Below, in pieces: positions 8,916-17,081 of a stretch of 64,000 nucleotides of DNA (position 1 is its first letter; every line of letters begins with the position of its first letter). The stretch comes from DASPWW01 sp963803425 (lineage in GTDB: Bacteria > Actinomycetota > Thermoleophilia > Solirubrobacterales > 70-9), in NCBI GenBank assembly GCA_963803425.1, contig CAWDMA010000001.1, forward strand, positions 1 to 64,000, read 5' to 3'. The notes beneath the pieces are model-generated. The model ran no database searches, had not been told where the DNA came from, and worked only from the letters and a program-made list of their open reading frames with translations. The translations under genes were made by a program, and so were the position numbers.

Positions 8916-9718
8916 CAAGGCCGGCCGGGTTTGCGCAGGTTCCACAGGACTACTCCCGCGAGCCCGACGCGGTATGCGGCGTACGGCCACAGCGCCCGGT
9001 CGCGCTCTACCACCCGGATCAGGCGCTGGGAGGCGAGCGTCGAGGCGAAAGAGGCGACGATTCCGGTGACCATAGCCCGCTTCGCGGCGGGATCGACGCC
9101 GCGGCGGCGGAGCCGCTCGCCCTTGAGCAGGGCGGCGCCGACGATCGCCGGCAGCGCCACGGTGCGCGACAGCATGTTGGCCTGCTCGCGGGTGAACCGC
9201 CGCCATCTCGCAGCGGTCAGGGTCGCGCCGTTCCGGGACACGCCGGGCGCAAGTGCCGTCGCCTGGGCCGCGCCGAGCGCGAGACCGTCCGTCGCCGTCG
9301 CCTCGCCGCGGCCGCGGACCTGGGGGCGGCGGTCGGCGAGCACCATCGCCGCGGCGCCGGCGAGCAGCCCCACCGCGGTCGCGAGGGGACCGCCGAGGCG
9401 CCGCTCGATCGGTCGCTCGAGCGTCCATCCGATCACGGCCGGCGGCGCGAACGAGAGCGCCAGCACGCTCGCCCGGCGGACGTCGAAGTGGCGCAGCTCG
9501 GAGGCGATCACGTCGCGCTGGCCGATCACGAGCGCCGCCGCCGCGCCGGCGTGCAGCGCGACCTCGAAGCTCTTGCGCAGCTCGGGGTCGACTCGCTCCA
9601 GGTCCCATCCGGCCAGCCACGGGATCAGGATCAGGTGCGCCGAGCTCGAGACGGGCAGCAACTCGGCGGGTCCCTGGATCAGGCCGAGGGCGGCGGCTCG
9701 CGCCGGGGAGATCGCCAA
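8915..9718 (-). CDS. uppP: undecaprenyl-diphosphatase (BacA/UppP)
   Basis: This membrane enzyme of ~267 aa recycles undecaprenyl pyrophosphate to the monophosphate carrier used for peptidoglycan and surface glycans. Motif 1 is QGPAELLPVSSSAHL (family QGxTEFLPxSSSGHL, with Pro-Ala for Thr-Glu spacing) and motif 2 is PGVSRNGATL (family PGxSRSG). Hydrophobic segments fill the rest. A TTG start at 9718 gives the usual ~15 residues before QG and begins 5 nt after the DedA stop. An upstream start at 9772 is also open but would overlap DedA by 50 nt. It shares an operon with DedA and purM. Confidence 0.9.
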   Translation of the reverse strand: MAISPARAAALGLIQGPAELLPVSSSAHLILIPWLAGWDLERVDPELRKSFEVALHAGAAAALVIGQRDVIASELRHFDVRRASVLALSFAPPAVIGWTLERPIERRLGGPLATAVGLLAGAAAMVLADRRPQVRGRGEATATDGLALGAAQATALAPGVSRNGATLTAARWRRFTREQANMLSRTVALPAIVGAALLKGERLRRRGVDPAAKRAMVTGIVASFASTLASQRLIRVVERDRALWPYAAYRVGLAGVVLWNLRKPGRP

Positions 9719-9722
9719 GAGC

Positions 9723-10385
9723 TCAGGGACCGGATCCGGCCGCCGGCTCGGGCTGGCCCTCTGGCTCGGCATCGCCGGGGCGGGAGCGGCGCCGCTTGAT
9801 CAGCAGGTAGGCGATCACGGCGACGATTCCGGCCACAACGACGTAGTCGAGGTAGCGCAGGTTGTCGCGCCACTGATCCCAGTTGTCACCGACCTCGCGC
9901 CCGAGCAGCGCGAGCGCGAAGACCCACGGGATGCAGCCGAGCAGCGTCAGCCCCGTGAAGCGCCAGAACGGCATCCGGGCGATGCCCGCGGGGAGCGAGA
10001 TGAAGGTGCGGATGATCGGCAGCATCCGGGTGAAGAAGACGGTGGCGTCGCCGTAGCGCTGGAACCACCGATCGGCCGTCGCCAGATGCTTTGGGTTGAC
10101 GTGGATCAGCCGGTTCCGCTCCAGCATCTCGATCCTGCCGAAGTAGCCCGCCGCGTAGGCCACCCACGAGCCGACGAGGTTGCCGAGCACGCCGGCGACG
10201 GTGATCCCGATCAGGGTCATGTCCCCTTCGGAGACGTTGAAGCCCGCGAACAGCATCGTCGCCTCGCTGGGGATCGGGATGCACGCGCTCTCAAGCAGCA
10301 TCAGCACGAACACCCCGGGCAGGCCCAGGGTGTCGATCACGTTGGTGGCGAAGTTGACGAGCGGGTCGATCAAGAGGTCGGCCAT
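9723..10385 (-). CDS. DedA-family membrane protein
   Basis: This ~220-aa protein has the SNARE-associated/DedA domain: LMLLESACIPIPSEATMLFAGF, then GSWVAYAAGYFGR, then FTRMLPIIRTFISLPAGIARM. These last Arg-containing motifs are diagnostic. DedA proteins are lipid transporters or scramblases, and some members recycle undecaprenyl phosphate. Its position directly upstream of uppP agrees with carrier recycling. The ATG at 10385 (MADLL) is preferred to an upstream start because it leaves a normal gap to the divergent glycosyltransferase gene. Confidence 0.9.
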   Translation of the reverse strand: MADLLIDPLVNFATNVIDTLGLPGVFVLMLLESACIPIPSEATMLFAGFNVSEGDMTLIGITVAGVLGNLVGSWVAYAAGYFGRIEMLERNRLIHVNPKHLATADRWFQRYGDATVFFTRMLPIIRTFISLPAGIARMPFWRFTGLTLLGCIPWVFALALLGREVGDNWDQWRDNLRYLDYVVVAGIVAVIAYLLIKRRRSRPGDAEPEGQPEPAAGSGP

Positions 10386-10419
10386 GCGAACCCGCAGGTT
10401 AGGGAACAATGGCCGCGCG

Positions 10420-11412
10420 ATGGCCCGGGTTCTCTACGTCCACAGCCGGCGAAACACGTTCACCGCGATCGACCGCGAGGCACTGTCGGAGCGGTTCGAG
10501 GTCGTCGACTACTTTCAGCCGCGGCTGCGAGTGAAGCCGCTGGAGCTGTGGCGAAAGCTGCGTGCCGCCGACGTCGTGTTCGGATGGTTCGCCTCGTGGC
10601 ACACGTGCGCCGCGCTCACCCTGGCGCGGCTGATGCGGAAGCCGTCCGTGCTCGTGATCGGCGGGGTCGACACGGCCCGGATGCCCGAGATCGGCTACGG
10701 GGCGCAGCGTGGCGGACCGCGTAAATGGATCACCCGTTGGACGATCTCGCTCGCCACCCGCCTGATCACGAACTCGCGCTACTCGCTGCGCGAGATCGAG
10801 GCCAACCTCGGGATCGGCCCGGACCGGGTCGCGGTCGTCCACCACGGGATCCCCGATCGGTTCGCAGACGCCGACCCGGAACCGGGCGAGCAGCGAGTCG
10901 CGCTCACGGTCGGCGTCGTGTACCGGACCAACCTGGAGCGCAAGGGCCACGCAGCGTTCGCGGCCGCCGCGCGGCTCGTGCCCGAGGTCGAGTTCGTGCT
11001 CGCCGGGAAGTGGGATGACGACGCCGCCGACGAGCTCCGCGGCGCGGCGCCGCCGAACCTCACCCTGGCCGGATATCTACCGGACGCCGAGCTCGACCGG
11101 CTGTTCAGGCGCGCGGCGGTGTACGTGCAGCCGTCCCGGCACGAGGGGTTCGGGCTGTCGGTCGCGGAGGGGATGCTGGCCCGGTGCGTGCCTGCGGTCA
11201 CCGATGCGGGTGCGCTGCTCGAGGTGGTCGGTGACACCGGGGTCGTGATCCCGTCGCCGAGCGCGGAGCACGTCGCGGCGGCGGTGCGGCGGGCGCTCGA
11301 GCTCGGGCCGGAGGCGGGCGAGCGGGCTCGCCGCCGCGTCCTGGAAGAGTTCTCCTACGAGATGCGGCGGGACGGAATCTGCCACGAGGTCGACGCGGCG
11401 CTCGCCGCGTAG
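10420..11412 (+). CDS. GT4-type glycosyltransferase
   Basis: This 330-aa GT-B fold enzyme begins MARVLYVHSRR. The second domain shows VVHHGIPDRF, a nucleotide-sugar region and the retaining-GT signature VYVQPSRHEGFGLSVAEGM, with the EGFGLSVAE glutamates that contact the donor. No membrane helix is seen. It opens the polysaccharide cluster and is divergent from dedA. The ATG at 10420 has no clear Shine-Dalgarno; an AACAAT hexamer sits 9 nt upstream. Donor and acceptor unknown. Confidence 0.87.
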   Translation: MARVLYVHSRRNTFTAIDREALSERFEVVDYFQPRLRVKPLELWRKLRAADVVFGWFASWHTCAALTLARLMRKPSVLVIGGVDTARMPEIGYGAQRGGPRKWITRWTISLATRLITNSRYSLREIEANLGIGPDRVAVVHHGIPDRFADADPEPGEQRVALTVGVVYRTNLERKGHAAFAAAARLVPEVEFVLAGKWDDDAADELRGAAPPNLTLAGYLPDAELDRLFRRAAVYVQPSRHEGFGLSVAEGMLARCVPAVTDAGALLEVVGDTGVVIPSPSAEHVAAAVRRALELGPEAGERARRRVLEEFSYEMRRDGICHEVDAALAA

Positions 11413-11438
11413 GAACCGGCTCTACACTCGAAGCGCCC

Positions 11439-13316
11439 GTGCGCCGTCTCAACGACCCGGTCTACAGGCACCGCCTGGTGCAGTTCCTCGCCGACGCGGC
11501 GGTCGCCGCGGTCGCGTTCTTCCTTGCCTTCCAGTTCCGGTTCGCGGACGTATCCGGCGGGATCCCGGACCGCTATCTGACGCTCCTGTGGGGCTCGATC
11601 GGGTTCGTGGCGCTGGGCAAGGCGATCCTGTTCACCGCCCTCGGCCTGAACCAGAAGTGGTGGCGCTACTTCGGGTTCGGTGACTTCCCGCTGATCCTTC
11701 GCACGGTCGCGCTCGCGACCGCGGTGCTGGTCGTCGTGTTCACGGTCGTGCAGCCGTACTCGGTCGGGATCCCGCGCTCGGTCGTGATCGTCGACTTCCT
11801 GCTGTGCCTGCTGCTGGTCGGCGGCGTCCGGATGGCTGTCCGGTTCGTCGCGGAGCGACCAGCGCGCGCGGCGCGGCGGCGCAAGGGCCGCGAGGCGCTG
11901 ATCGTCGGCGCCGGATCGGGCGGCCAGATGGTGGTGCGCGAGATGCTGCTCAACCCCAACCTCGGCTCGAAGGCGATCGGTTTCGTCGACGACGACCCCC
12001 GCAAGCGTGGGATGCGGCTGCTCGGCCTGAAGGTGCTCGGCTCCACCGACGAGATCGGGCGGATCCTCGACCAGGCCAAGCCCGACGAGGTGATCATCGC
12101 GATCCCCTCGGCGCCGGGGGTGCTGCGCGGCCGCGTCGTCGCGGCGTGCCGGGGACGCGAGATCGAGGTGCGGACGCTGCCGACCGTGTTCGAGTTGCTC
12201 CGCGGCGGGGTCCAGCTCACCCGGCAGCTTCGCGAGGTCCGGGTGGAGGACGTGCTGGGGCGGGACCCGGTCGTGATGGAGCTGTCCCGGGTCGGCGCGT
12301 ACCTGCACGATCGGATCGTGCTCGTCACCGGTGCCGGCGGCTCGATCGGCTCTGAGCTCTCCCGCCAGATCGCCCGGGTGCGGCCGCGGCTGCTGGTCCT
12401 GCTCGACCACGCCGAGGACAACCTTTTCGAGATCGATCGCGAGCTGATGGACCAGTGGCACTTCTCGGCGGTCGAGGCGGTGCTCGCCGACTGCAAGGAG
12501 GGCGACCGGATGCTCGAGGTGATGCAGCGGTTCAAGCCCGACGTCGTCTTCCATGCCGCCGCGTACAAGCACGTCCCGCTGATGGAGTCGAACCCGCTCG
12601 AGGCGCTCCGCAACAACGCGATCGCGACCCGAGTGACGGCCGAGACGGCCGCGGTCGCTGGCGCCGAGAGGTTCGTGCTCGTCTCCACCGACAAGGCGGT
12701 CAACCCGCAGACCGTGATGGGCGCCTCCAAGGCGATGGCGGAGTGGGTGATCGAGGCGGCCGGCCACCGGCACCCCGGGACGCGGTTCGTCACGGTCCGA
12801 TTCGGAAACGTGCTCGCTTCCTCCGGAAGCGTCGTGCCGATCTTCCGCGGCCAGATCGAGCACGGTGGGCCGGTCACCGTCACCCACCCGGAGATGACGC
12901 GCTATTTCATGACGATCCCGGAAGCCGTCCAGCTCGTGATCCGGTCGGGAGACCTGGGGAGCGCCACCGGGGAGGTGTTCGTGCTGGAGATGGGCGAGCC
13001 CGTGCGGATTCTCGAACTGGCCCGGAACATGATCCGGCTGGCGGGGATGGAGCCGGATTCCGACATCGCGATCGAGATCATCGGTCCGCGCCCGGGAGAG
13101 AAGCTGCACGAGGAGCTGTTCAACGAGGACGAGCGCTCCGAGCTCACCCCGGCGAGCCGGATCGTGCGGGTCGTGCGCCAGGTCTCGCTCGAACCCGACT
13201 GGGTGGAGCGCACGGTCGGCGACCTGGAGGCGATGGTCGCCGGCGGCGACGAGACAGGGCTCGCCCAGCGCGTCGTCGACCTGGTCGCGGCCCAGCGTGA
13301 TGCGACCACCGCTTGA
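11439..13316 (+). CDS. nucleoside-diphosphate-sugar epimerase/dehydratase, FlaA1/CapD/WbpM type
   Basis: This 625-aa protein has four N-terminal membrane helices (~15-125), then a first Rossmann-like domain (VGAGSGGQMVVREML), then a large SDR domain starting TGAGGSIGSELSRQI. Active-site region STDKAVNPQTVMGASK and VRFGNVLASSGSVVPIF are family hallmarks of UDP-HexNAc 4,6-dehydratases. It would make a 4-keto-6-deoxy sugar nucleotide for the surface polysaccharide. The GTG start lies 10 nt after a TACACT hexamer, which suggests a promoter close to the start codon. Confidence 0.92.
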   Translation: MRRLNDPVYRHRLVQFLADAAVAAVAFFLAFQFRFADVSGGIPDRYLTLLWGSIGFVALGKAILFTALGLNQKWWRYFGFGDFPLILRTVALATAVLVVVFTVVQPYSVGIPRSVVIVDFLLCLLLVGGVRMAVRFVAERPARAARRRKGREALIVGAGSGGQMVVREMLLNPNLGSKAIGFVDDDPRKRGMRLLGLKVLGSTDEIGRILDQAKPDEVIIAIPSAPGVLRGRVVAACRGREIEVRTLPTVFELLRGGVQLTRQLREVRVEDVLGRDPVVMELSRVGAYLHDRIVLVTGAGGSIGSELSRQIARVRPRLLVLLDHAEDNLFEIDRELMDQWHFSAVEAVLADCKEGDRMLEVMQRFKPDVVFHAAAYKHVPLMESNPLEALRNNAIATRVTAETAAVAGAERFVLVSTDKAVNPQTVMGASKAMAEWVIEAAGHRHPGTRFVTVRFGNVLASSGSVVPIFRGQIEHGGPVTVTHPEMTRYFMTIPEAVQLVIRSGDLGSATGEVFVLEMGEPVRILELARNMIRLAGMEPDSDIAIEIIGPRPGEKLHEELFNEDERSELTPASRIVRVVRQVSLEPDWVERTVGDLEAMVAGGDETGLAQRVVDLVAAQRDATTA

Positions 13317-13360
13317 CCGGTCCCGCGACGACGACAGGCCCTCCCTGCCGGTGACCGCAC

Positions 13361-13394
13361 GGCGCCCGGACGCGAAGCGGAGGACGCGGCGCGC
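13361..13394. repeat. dispersed hairpin repeat, copy a (weak stem)
   Basis: The core GGACGCGAAGCGGAGGA (13368-13384) is flanked by GCGCC and GGCGC (5 bp). It lies in the 107-bp gap between the dehydratase gene and the first LytR_C gene. Confidence 0.6.
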
Positions 13395-13408
13395 ATGATC
13401 GAGCCGCC

Positions 13409-13414
13409 TAAACT
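13409..13414 (+). promoter_or_regulatory. putative -10 element (TAAACT) for the LytR_C pair
   Basis: TAAACT stands 9 nt before the ATG at 13424 with no Shine-Dalgarno between. This is the arrangement expected for a leaderless actinobacterial mRNA. No convincing -35 element is seen. Confidence 0.4.
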
Positions 13415-13423
13415 GCCGCGGCC

Positions 13424-14155
13424 ATGGAGCTGATCAAGGAGATCGGCGGGTACCTGGGGCTGGCGGCGTTCCTGGCGCTGGCCGTGCTGGTGATGCTGTA
13501 TTTCCAGCAGGCGCGCGATGTTCGCCGCCTCCGCGAGTGGGCGGGGCGGGCACCGGAGCGAGCCGCCGCCGCGGCCGAGGAGGCGGCTGCCGCCGCGGCC
13601 GAGGAGGCCGGCGTCGGTCCCGAGGAGGAGCCGTCCGGCGGCCGCCTATCGAGGCTCTCTGGGATCGGCGGCCGCTCCGAGCGCTTCCCGCAGGCGCGGT
13701 ACCTGATCGCGATCCTGGGGGTCGTTGTGATCGCGGCGGCCGGCGTGGTGACGAGCGGGTTCGGGTTGCTCGGCGACGAGGGCGGCGGCGGCAAGAAGGC
13801 GGCCAAGAAGGCCGCGGAGATCAAGCCCTCGAGCATCACCGTGTCGGTCCTGAACGCCACCGGGGTAGCCGGCGCCCCCGGCGTCCCGGGCCTGGCCGAG
13901 AAGGTCGCGAAGCAGGTGAAGAAGGACGGGTACAAGCTCGGCGCGGTCACCGACGCCGGCACGGCGAATGCGCTGACCAGCTCCCTGGTCATGTACAAGG
14001 GCAAGAACGACCGGGACGCGGCGGGGCAGGTCTCGGACGATCTCCGCAAGACGCTCGGCAAGACGAAGCTGCTCGAGATGACACCCGAGGTCGAGCCGCA
14101 GACGGACGGTGCGCCGGTCGCTGTGGTGATCGGCACCGACGACTCGGACATCTAG
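13424..14155 (+). CDS. membrane protein with LytR_C domain (paralogue 1)
   Basis: This 243-aa protein has an N-terminal helix (~8-28) followed by QQARDVRRLREW and an Ala/Glu-rich stretch. A second helix (~88-110) follows, and the C-terminal ~100 residues match the LytR C-terminal domain: SSITVSVLNATG near 140, then KKDGYKLGAVTDAG and a closing VAVVIGTDDSDI. LytR_C domains are found on wall-glycopolymer ligases but here stand alone, without an LCP catalytic domain. The next gene is a clear paralogue. The role is probably extracytoplasmic and linked to glycopolymer attachment (inference from position). Confidence 0.8.
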   Translation: MELIKEIGGYLGLAAFLALAVLVMLYFQQARDVRRLREWAGRAPERAAAAAEEAAAAAAEEAGVGPEEEPSGGRLSRLSGIGGRSERFPQARYLIAILGVVVIAAAGVVTSGFGLLGDEGGGGKKAAKKAAEIKPSSITVSVLNATGVAGAPGVPGLAEKVAKQVKKDGYKLGAVTDAGTANALTSSLVMYKGKNDRDAAGQVSDDLRKTLGKTKLLEMTPEVEPQTDGAPVAVVIGTDDSDI

Positions 14156-14166
14156 GTGCTGCGTCG

Positions 14167-14979
14167 ATGGACCTGATCCAGGAGGCCGGCCGGTACGCGG
14201 GGATCGCGGCGCTCTTCGGGCTCGCGGTGTTCTTGCCGCTGTTCCTCTCGCAGGCCCGCGACATCCGCCGGCTCCGGGTGTGGTCCGAGCGCGACCCGGA
14301 TGCCGTCGAGGGGGCCGAGGAGGCCGCCGTGGCGAGCGCCCGCGTCGCGCAGCAGGCGGCGGTGGCGCGAGCGACCGGTGCGGCCGAGACGACCCGCGCG
14401 GAGGTGCGCGCGGCCGCCCGCGAGTCGGCGGCCATGCAGACCCCCGCGGAGCGGATCGCGGCCGATCGGCCCGCGACCAGCCGGATCACCGCGGAGCGGA
14501 TGGCGATCGTCCGCCAGCCGGCGTGGAGACGATGGCTGACCAGGCCGAACCCCCGGCAGCTGCTCGCGGTCGTCGGCGGGGTGTTCGTGCTCGGCCTGGC
14601 CGTCGCGCTGATCTCGCTGCAGATTGCGGACAGCGGAGACGGCGGCAGCTCGGCGCCCCCGCCGACCGTGCAGGAGCGTGGCGTCGTCAAGGGAGACGTC
14701 GAGGTCGCCGTCCTGAACGGGACCGCGGTGGCGGGGCTGGCGGCGACGGCCGGTGGCGACGTCGAATCGAACGGCTTCAAGCTCGGAGCGGTTACGAACA
14801 GCCAGACCCCTGCCAACGAGACCCAGGTCTTCTACGAGCGGGGCCACGAGGAGGAGGCGAAGACGGTGGCCCGCGATCTCGGCGTCGACTCGGTGTCGGT
14901 CGTCGACTCCGAGACCAGCCATCTCGCTGAGGGCGCGGACGTGATCTTGCTGGTCGGCGAGGACCGCGCCGACCTGTAA
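14167..14979 (+). CDS. membrane protein with LytR_C domain (paralogue 2)
   Basis: This 270-aa protein has the same architecture as its upstream neighbour. MDLIQEAGRYAGIAALF with a helix is followed by SQARDIRRLRVWSE. A long Ala/Arg-rich helical segment (~45-110), a second helix (~135-157) and a LytR_C domain (VEVAVLNGTAVAG ... FKLGAVTNSQTPANETQVFY) complete it. The 11-nt gap to the upstream gene implies co-translation. The shared N-terminal motif (QARD.RRLR) after the first helix suggests a common partner. Exact function unknown. Confidence 0.8.
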   Translation: MDLIQEAGRYAGIAALFGLAVFLPLFLSQARDIRRLRVWSERDPDAVEGAEEAAVASARVAQQAAVARATGAAETTRAEVRAAARESAAMQTPAERIAADRPATSRITAERMAIVRQPAWRRWLTRPNPRQLLAVVGGVFVLGLAVALISLQIADSGDGGSSAPPPTVQERGVVKGDVEVAVLNGTAVAGLAATAGGDVESNGFKLGAVTNSQTPANETQVFYERGHEEEAKTVARDLGVDSVSVVDSETSHLAEGADVILLVGEDRADL

Positions 14980-14990
14980 CGACCCGCGGG

Positions 14991-14996
14991 TAATCT
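14991..14996 (+). promoter_or_regulatory. putative -10 element (TAATCT), leaderless arrangement
   Basis: TAATCT lies 7 nt before the GTG of the next gene, with no ribosome-binding site between. That spacing places transcription initiation at or next to the start codon. Confidence 0.45.
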
Positions 14997-15003
14997 GCCA
15001 CCC

Positions 15004-15453
15004 GTGCAGGCAAGCTCCGACCCGGCGGCGCAGGGCCGGCTCGCCGTGATTCTGCTCGTTGCGGTCTCGATCGCCGCCCTCGGATCGCTGGCGGCCATCC
15101 TGAAGGCGCGTCAGCGCGGTGAGGTGCTCGACCTGGTAGAGGTGACCAACTCGTTCGATCCTGCGGCGGGTGAGCAGGCGCGGATCGAGTGGCGCCAGCG
15201 TCGCAGCTCGGGTGACGCGACGGTGCTGGTGATCGACCGCAACGAGCGCACCGTCGCCACCCTGCTCGACGGCGGCAGGCTGGAGGGCGGCGATCGAGAG
15301 CAGGTTTTCCGGTGGGACGGTCGGACCGACACCGGCGGGACCGTGCCTCCGGGTCGCTACCGGGTCGAGATCCTGCTGCCCGACCTCGACGACCGTGACG
15401 TGATCCCGGAGCGCAGCGCGACCACCGTGGTCGGGACGCCCGAGGGAGCCTGA
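15004..15453 (+). CDS. membrane-anchored protein with FlgD-like Ig domain
   Basis: This 149-aa protein has one N-terminal helix (~12-34) and then an exported beta-sandwich. The stretch FRWDGRTDTGGTVPPGRYRVE is the typical FlgD Ig-like/T9SS-type motif (W-DG-x-x-G-x-x-PxGxYR). It lies 2 nt before the polymerase gene. It could be an accessory subunit of the polysaccharide polymerase or exporter; that is inference from position only. Confidence 0.72.
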   Translation: MQASSDPAAQGRLAVILLVAVSIAALGSLAAILKARQRGEVLDLVEVTNSFDPAAGEQARIEWRQRRSSGDATVLVIDRNERTVATLLDGGRLEGGDREQVFRWDGRTDTGGTVPPGRYRVEILLPDLDDRDVIPERSATTVVGTPEGA

Positions 15454-15455
15454 CC

Positions 15456-17063
15456 ATGCTCGCCTGGCTCGGGATCACTGTCGCATCGGGCGCTGCCGCG
15501 ACCGCGCTGGTCGCCCGGGACCGGCGAACGAGGTCGATCGCGTTGCTGATCGCACTCGGGTTGCTGCCGGTGCTGGTCGCCGGGGAGACCTGGGACACCG
15601 AGCGGATCCGCGAGCTCCGCGACAGCCCCGTCCAGATCGCGGCTGCCGCGGTGCTCGTCGCGGCGGCCGTGGCGGCACTGACCGCGGCGCTGCTGCGGTG
15701 GCCGGCGGCGTTCCCCGTGCTCGCGTTCGGCACGCTCGCCTTCCGCGTCCCGATCGAGCTCGGGGGCGAGACCTCGAACCTGCTGTTGCCGCTGTACCTC
15801 GTGATCGGCGCCGGCGCGATCGCGCTCGCCGTCGCCGCGTTCACGAACGGCCCATCGCCCGCCCCCCCGGCGCGCGTCGGTGGGGATACGGGGCGTGCCG
15901 ATCGTCTGCTCGAGCTCGCGGTGCGGGCGCTGCCGTGGCTGTTCGCCGGGTTCCTGGCGCTGTACGCGATCCAGAGCGCCTACACCAGTGACGTCTCGAA
16001 GGCGACCGAGACCGTCTCGTTCTTCCTGGTCCCGTTCGCGGTGCTGCTCGTGCTCCTGCTCGAGGTGCGGTGGACGGCACGGCTGGTCGCCATGGTCGCG
16101 ATCGTGTTTGTCGCCGAGGCGCTCCTGTTCACGGCGATCGCGGTGTGGCAGGTCCAGGCCCGGGAGCTCTTCTGGAACCCGACGGTGATTGCGGGGAACG
16201 AGGTGCACACCTACTTCCGTGCCAACTCGGTGTTCTGGGACCCGAACGTGTTCGGCCGCTACCTGGTGCTGGCGGCGCTCGCCGCGGCGGCGTACATGAC
16301 CTGGACCCCCCGCGCGGGCCGGGCGGTGGGCGCGGCGGCCGTGTGCGGGGCGCTCCTGGTCGGGCTCACCGTGAGCTACTCCCAGTCGAGCGTGCTCGCC
16401 CTGCTCGCGGGGCTGGCCGTGCTGGTCGCGCCCCGGTGGGGGCTGCGGTGGGCCGCCGGCGTCGCGGCGGTCGCGGTGGTCACCGCACTGGGTCTGGCGC
16501 TCGCAGCCGGGATCCAGCCGACGTCGGAGCACTCGCTGCAGGTGCGAAGCAGCGGCCGGGTGACGCTGATCAGCGGTGGTCTGGAACTGGCCGGGGAGCG
16601 ACCCCTTTACGGGTACGGCTCCGGCTCGTTCCAGGAGGAGTTCACGCGCCGCCACCTCGAGGTCGATGAGCCGAAGGGATCGGCGATCTCGCACTCGGAG
16701 CCGATCACGGTGGCCGCGGAGCAGGGCGCGGTGGGGCTGGTGCTGTACGCGACGCTGCTCGCGGCCGGCCTCGGGACCCTGCTCGTCGCGGCGCCTGCGC
16801 TGCCGGCGACCCGGGCCGCCCTGCTGGCGTGCTTCGTGGCGATGATCGTGCACAGCCTCGCCTACGCCGGATTCCTGATCGACCCCGTCACCTGGGCGAT
16901 CCTGGGGCTCGGGCTGGCGCTTGCGCGCGCGCCTGCGGGAGCCTCCGTTCGGGCTCCCGCGCCGGCCGCACCTGCCGCTCAACCTGCCCCCACATCAAGG
17001 CCAGCCGCCTCCTCCGCTTCGCGTCCGGGGGCGGCTGGGTCTGCGCCGGGTACGGGTGGGTAA
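15456..17063 (+). CDS. O-antigen ligase/polymerase-type membrane protein (Wzy_C)
   Basis: This 535-aa protein has about 12 membrane helices. A large periplasmic loop contains the Wzy_C hallmark (AISHSEPITVAAEQGAVGLV), the position of the conserved His-x-E in O-antigen ligases and polymerases. It would polymerise or ligate polyprenyl-linked oligosaccharide units outside the membrane. The last ~45 residues are low-complexity (PAPAAPAAQPAPTSRP...) and coincide with two DNA hairpins, one of them a copy of the dispersed repeat. The real protein end may have been extended by repeat insertion. It is followed 18 nt later by the flippase. Confidence 0.85.
   Translation: MLAWLGITVASGAAATALVARDRRTRSIALLIALGLLPVLVAGETWDTERIRELRDSPVQIAAAAVLVAAAVAALTAALLRWPAAFPVLAFGTLAFRVPIELGGETSNLLLPLYLVIGAGAIALAVAAFTNGPSPAPPARVGGDTGRADRLLELAVRALPWLFAGFLALYAIQSAYTSDVSKATETVSFFLVPFAVLLVLLLEVRWTARLVAMVAIVFVAEALLFTAIAVWQVQARELFWNPTVIAGNEVHTYFRANSVFWDPNVFGRYLVLAALAAAAYMTWTPRAGRAVGAAAVCGALLVGLTVSYSQSSVLALLAGLAVLVAPRWGLRWAAGVAAVAVVTALGLALAAGIQPTSEHSLQVRSSGRVTLISGGLELAGERPLYGYGSGSFQEEFTRRHLEVDEPKGSAISHSEPITVAAEQGAVGLVLYATLLAAGLGTLLVAAPALPATRAALLACFVAMIVHSLAYAGFLIDPVTWAILGLGLALARAPAGASVRAPAPAAPAAQPAPTSRPAASSASRPGAAGSAPGTGG
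16935..16960. repeat. perfect 9-bp inverted repeat inside the ligase/polymerase tail
   Basis: GCGGGAGCC and GGCTCCCGC are separated by TCCGTTCG. The loop resembles part of the dispersed hairpin family, but the match is short, so membership is uncertain. Confidence 0.5.
17001..17038. repeat. dispersed hairpin repeat, copy b (9-bp stem)
   Basis: The stem CCAGCCGCC/GGCGGCTGG is perfect. The loop contains TCCTCCGCTTCGCGTCCGGG, the complement orientation of the family core. It sits in the coding 3' tail of the O-antigen-ligase-type gene and encodes Ala/Ser/Arg-rich sequence there. Confidence 0.7.
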
Positions 17064-17081
17064 GGACGACCGCCCGAGCCG

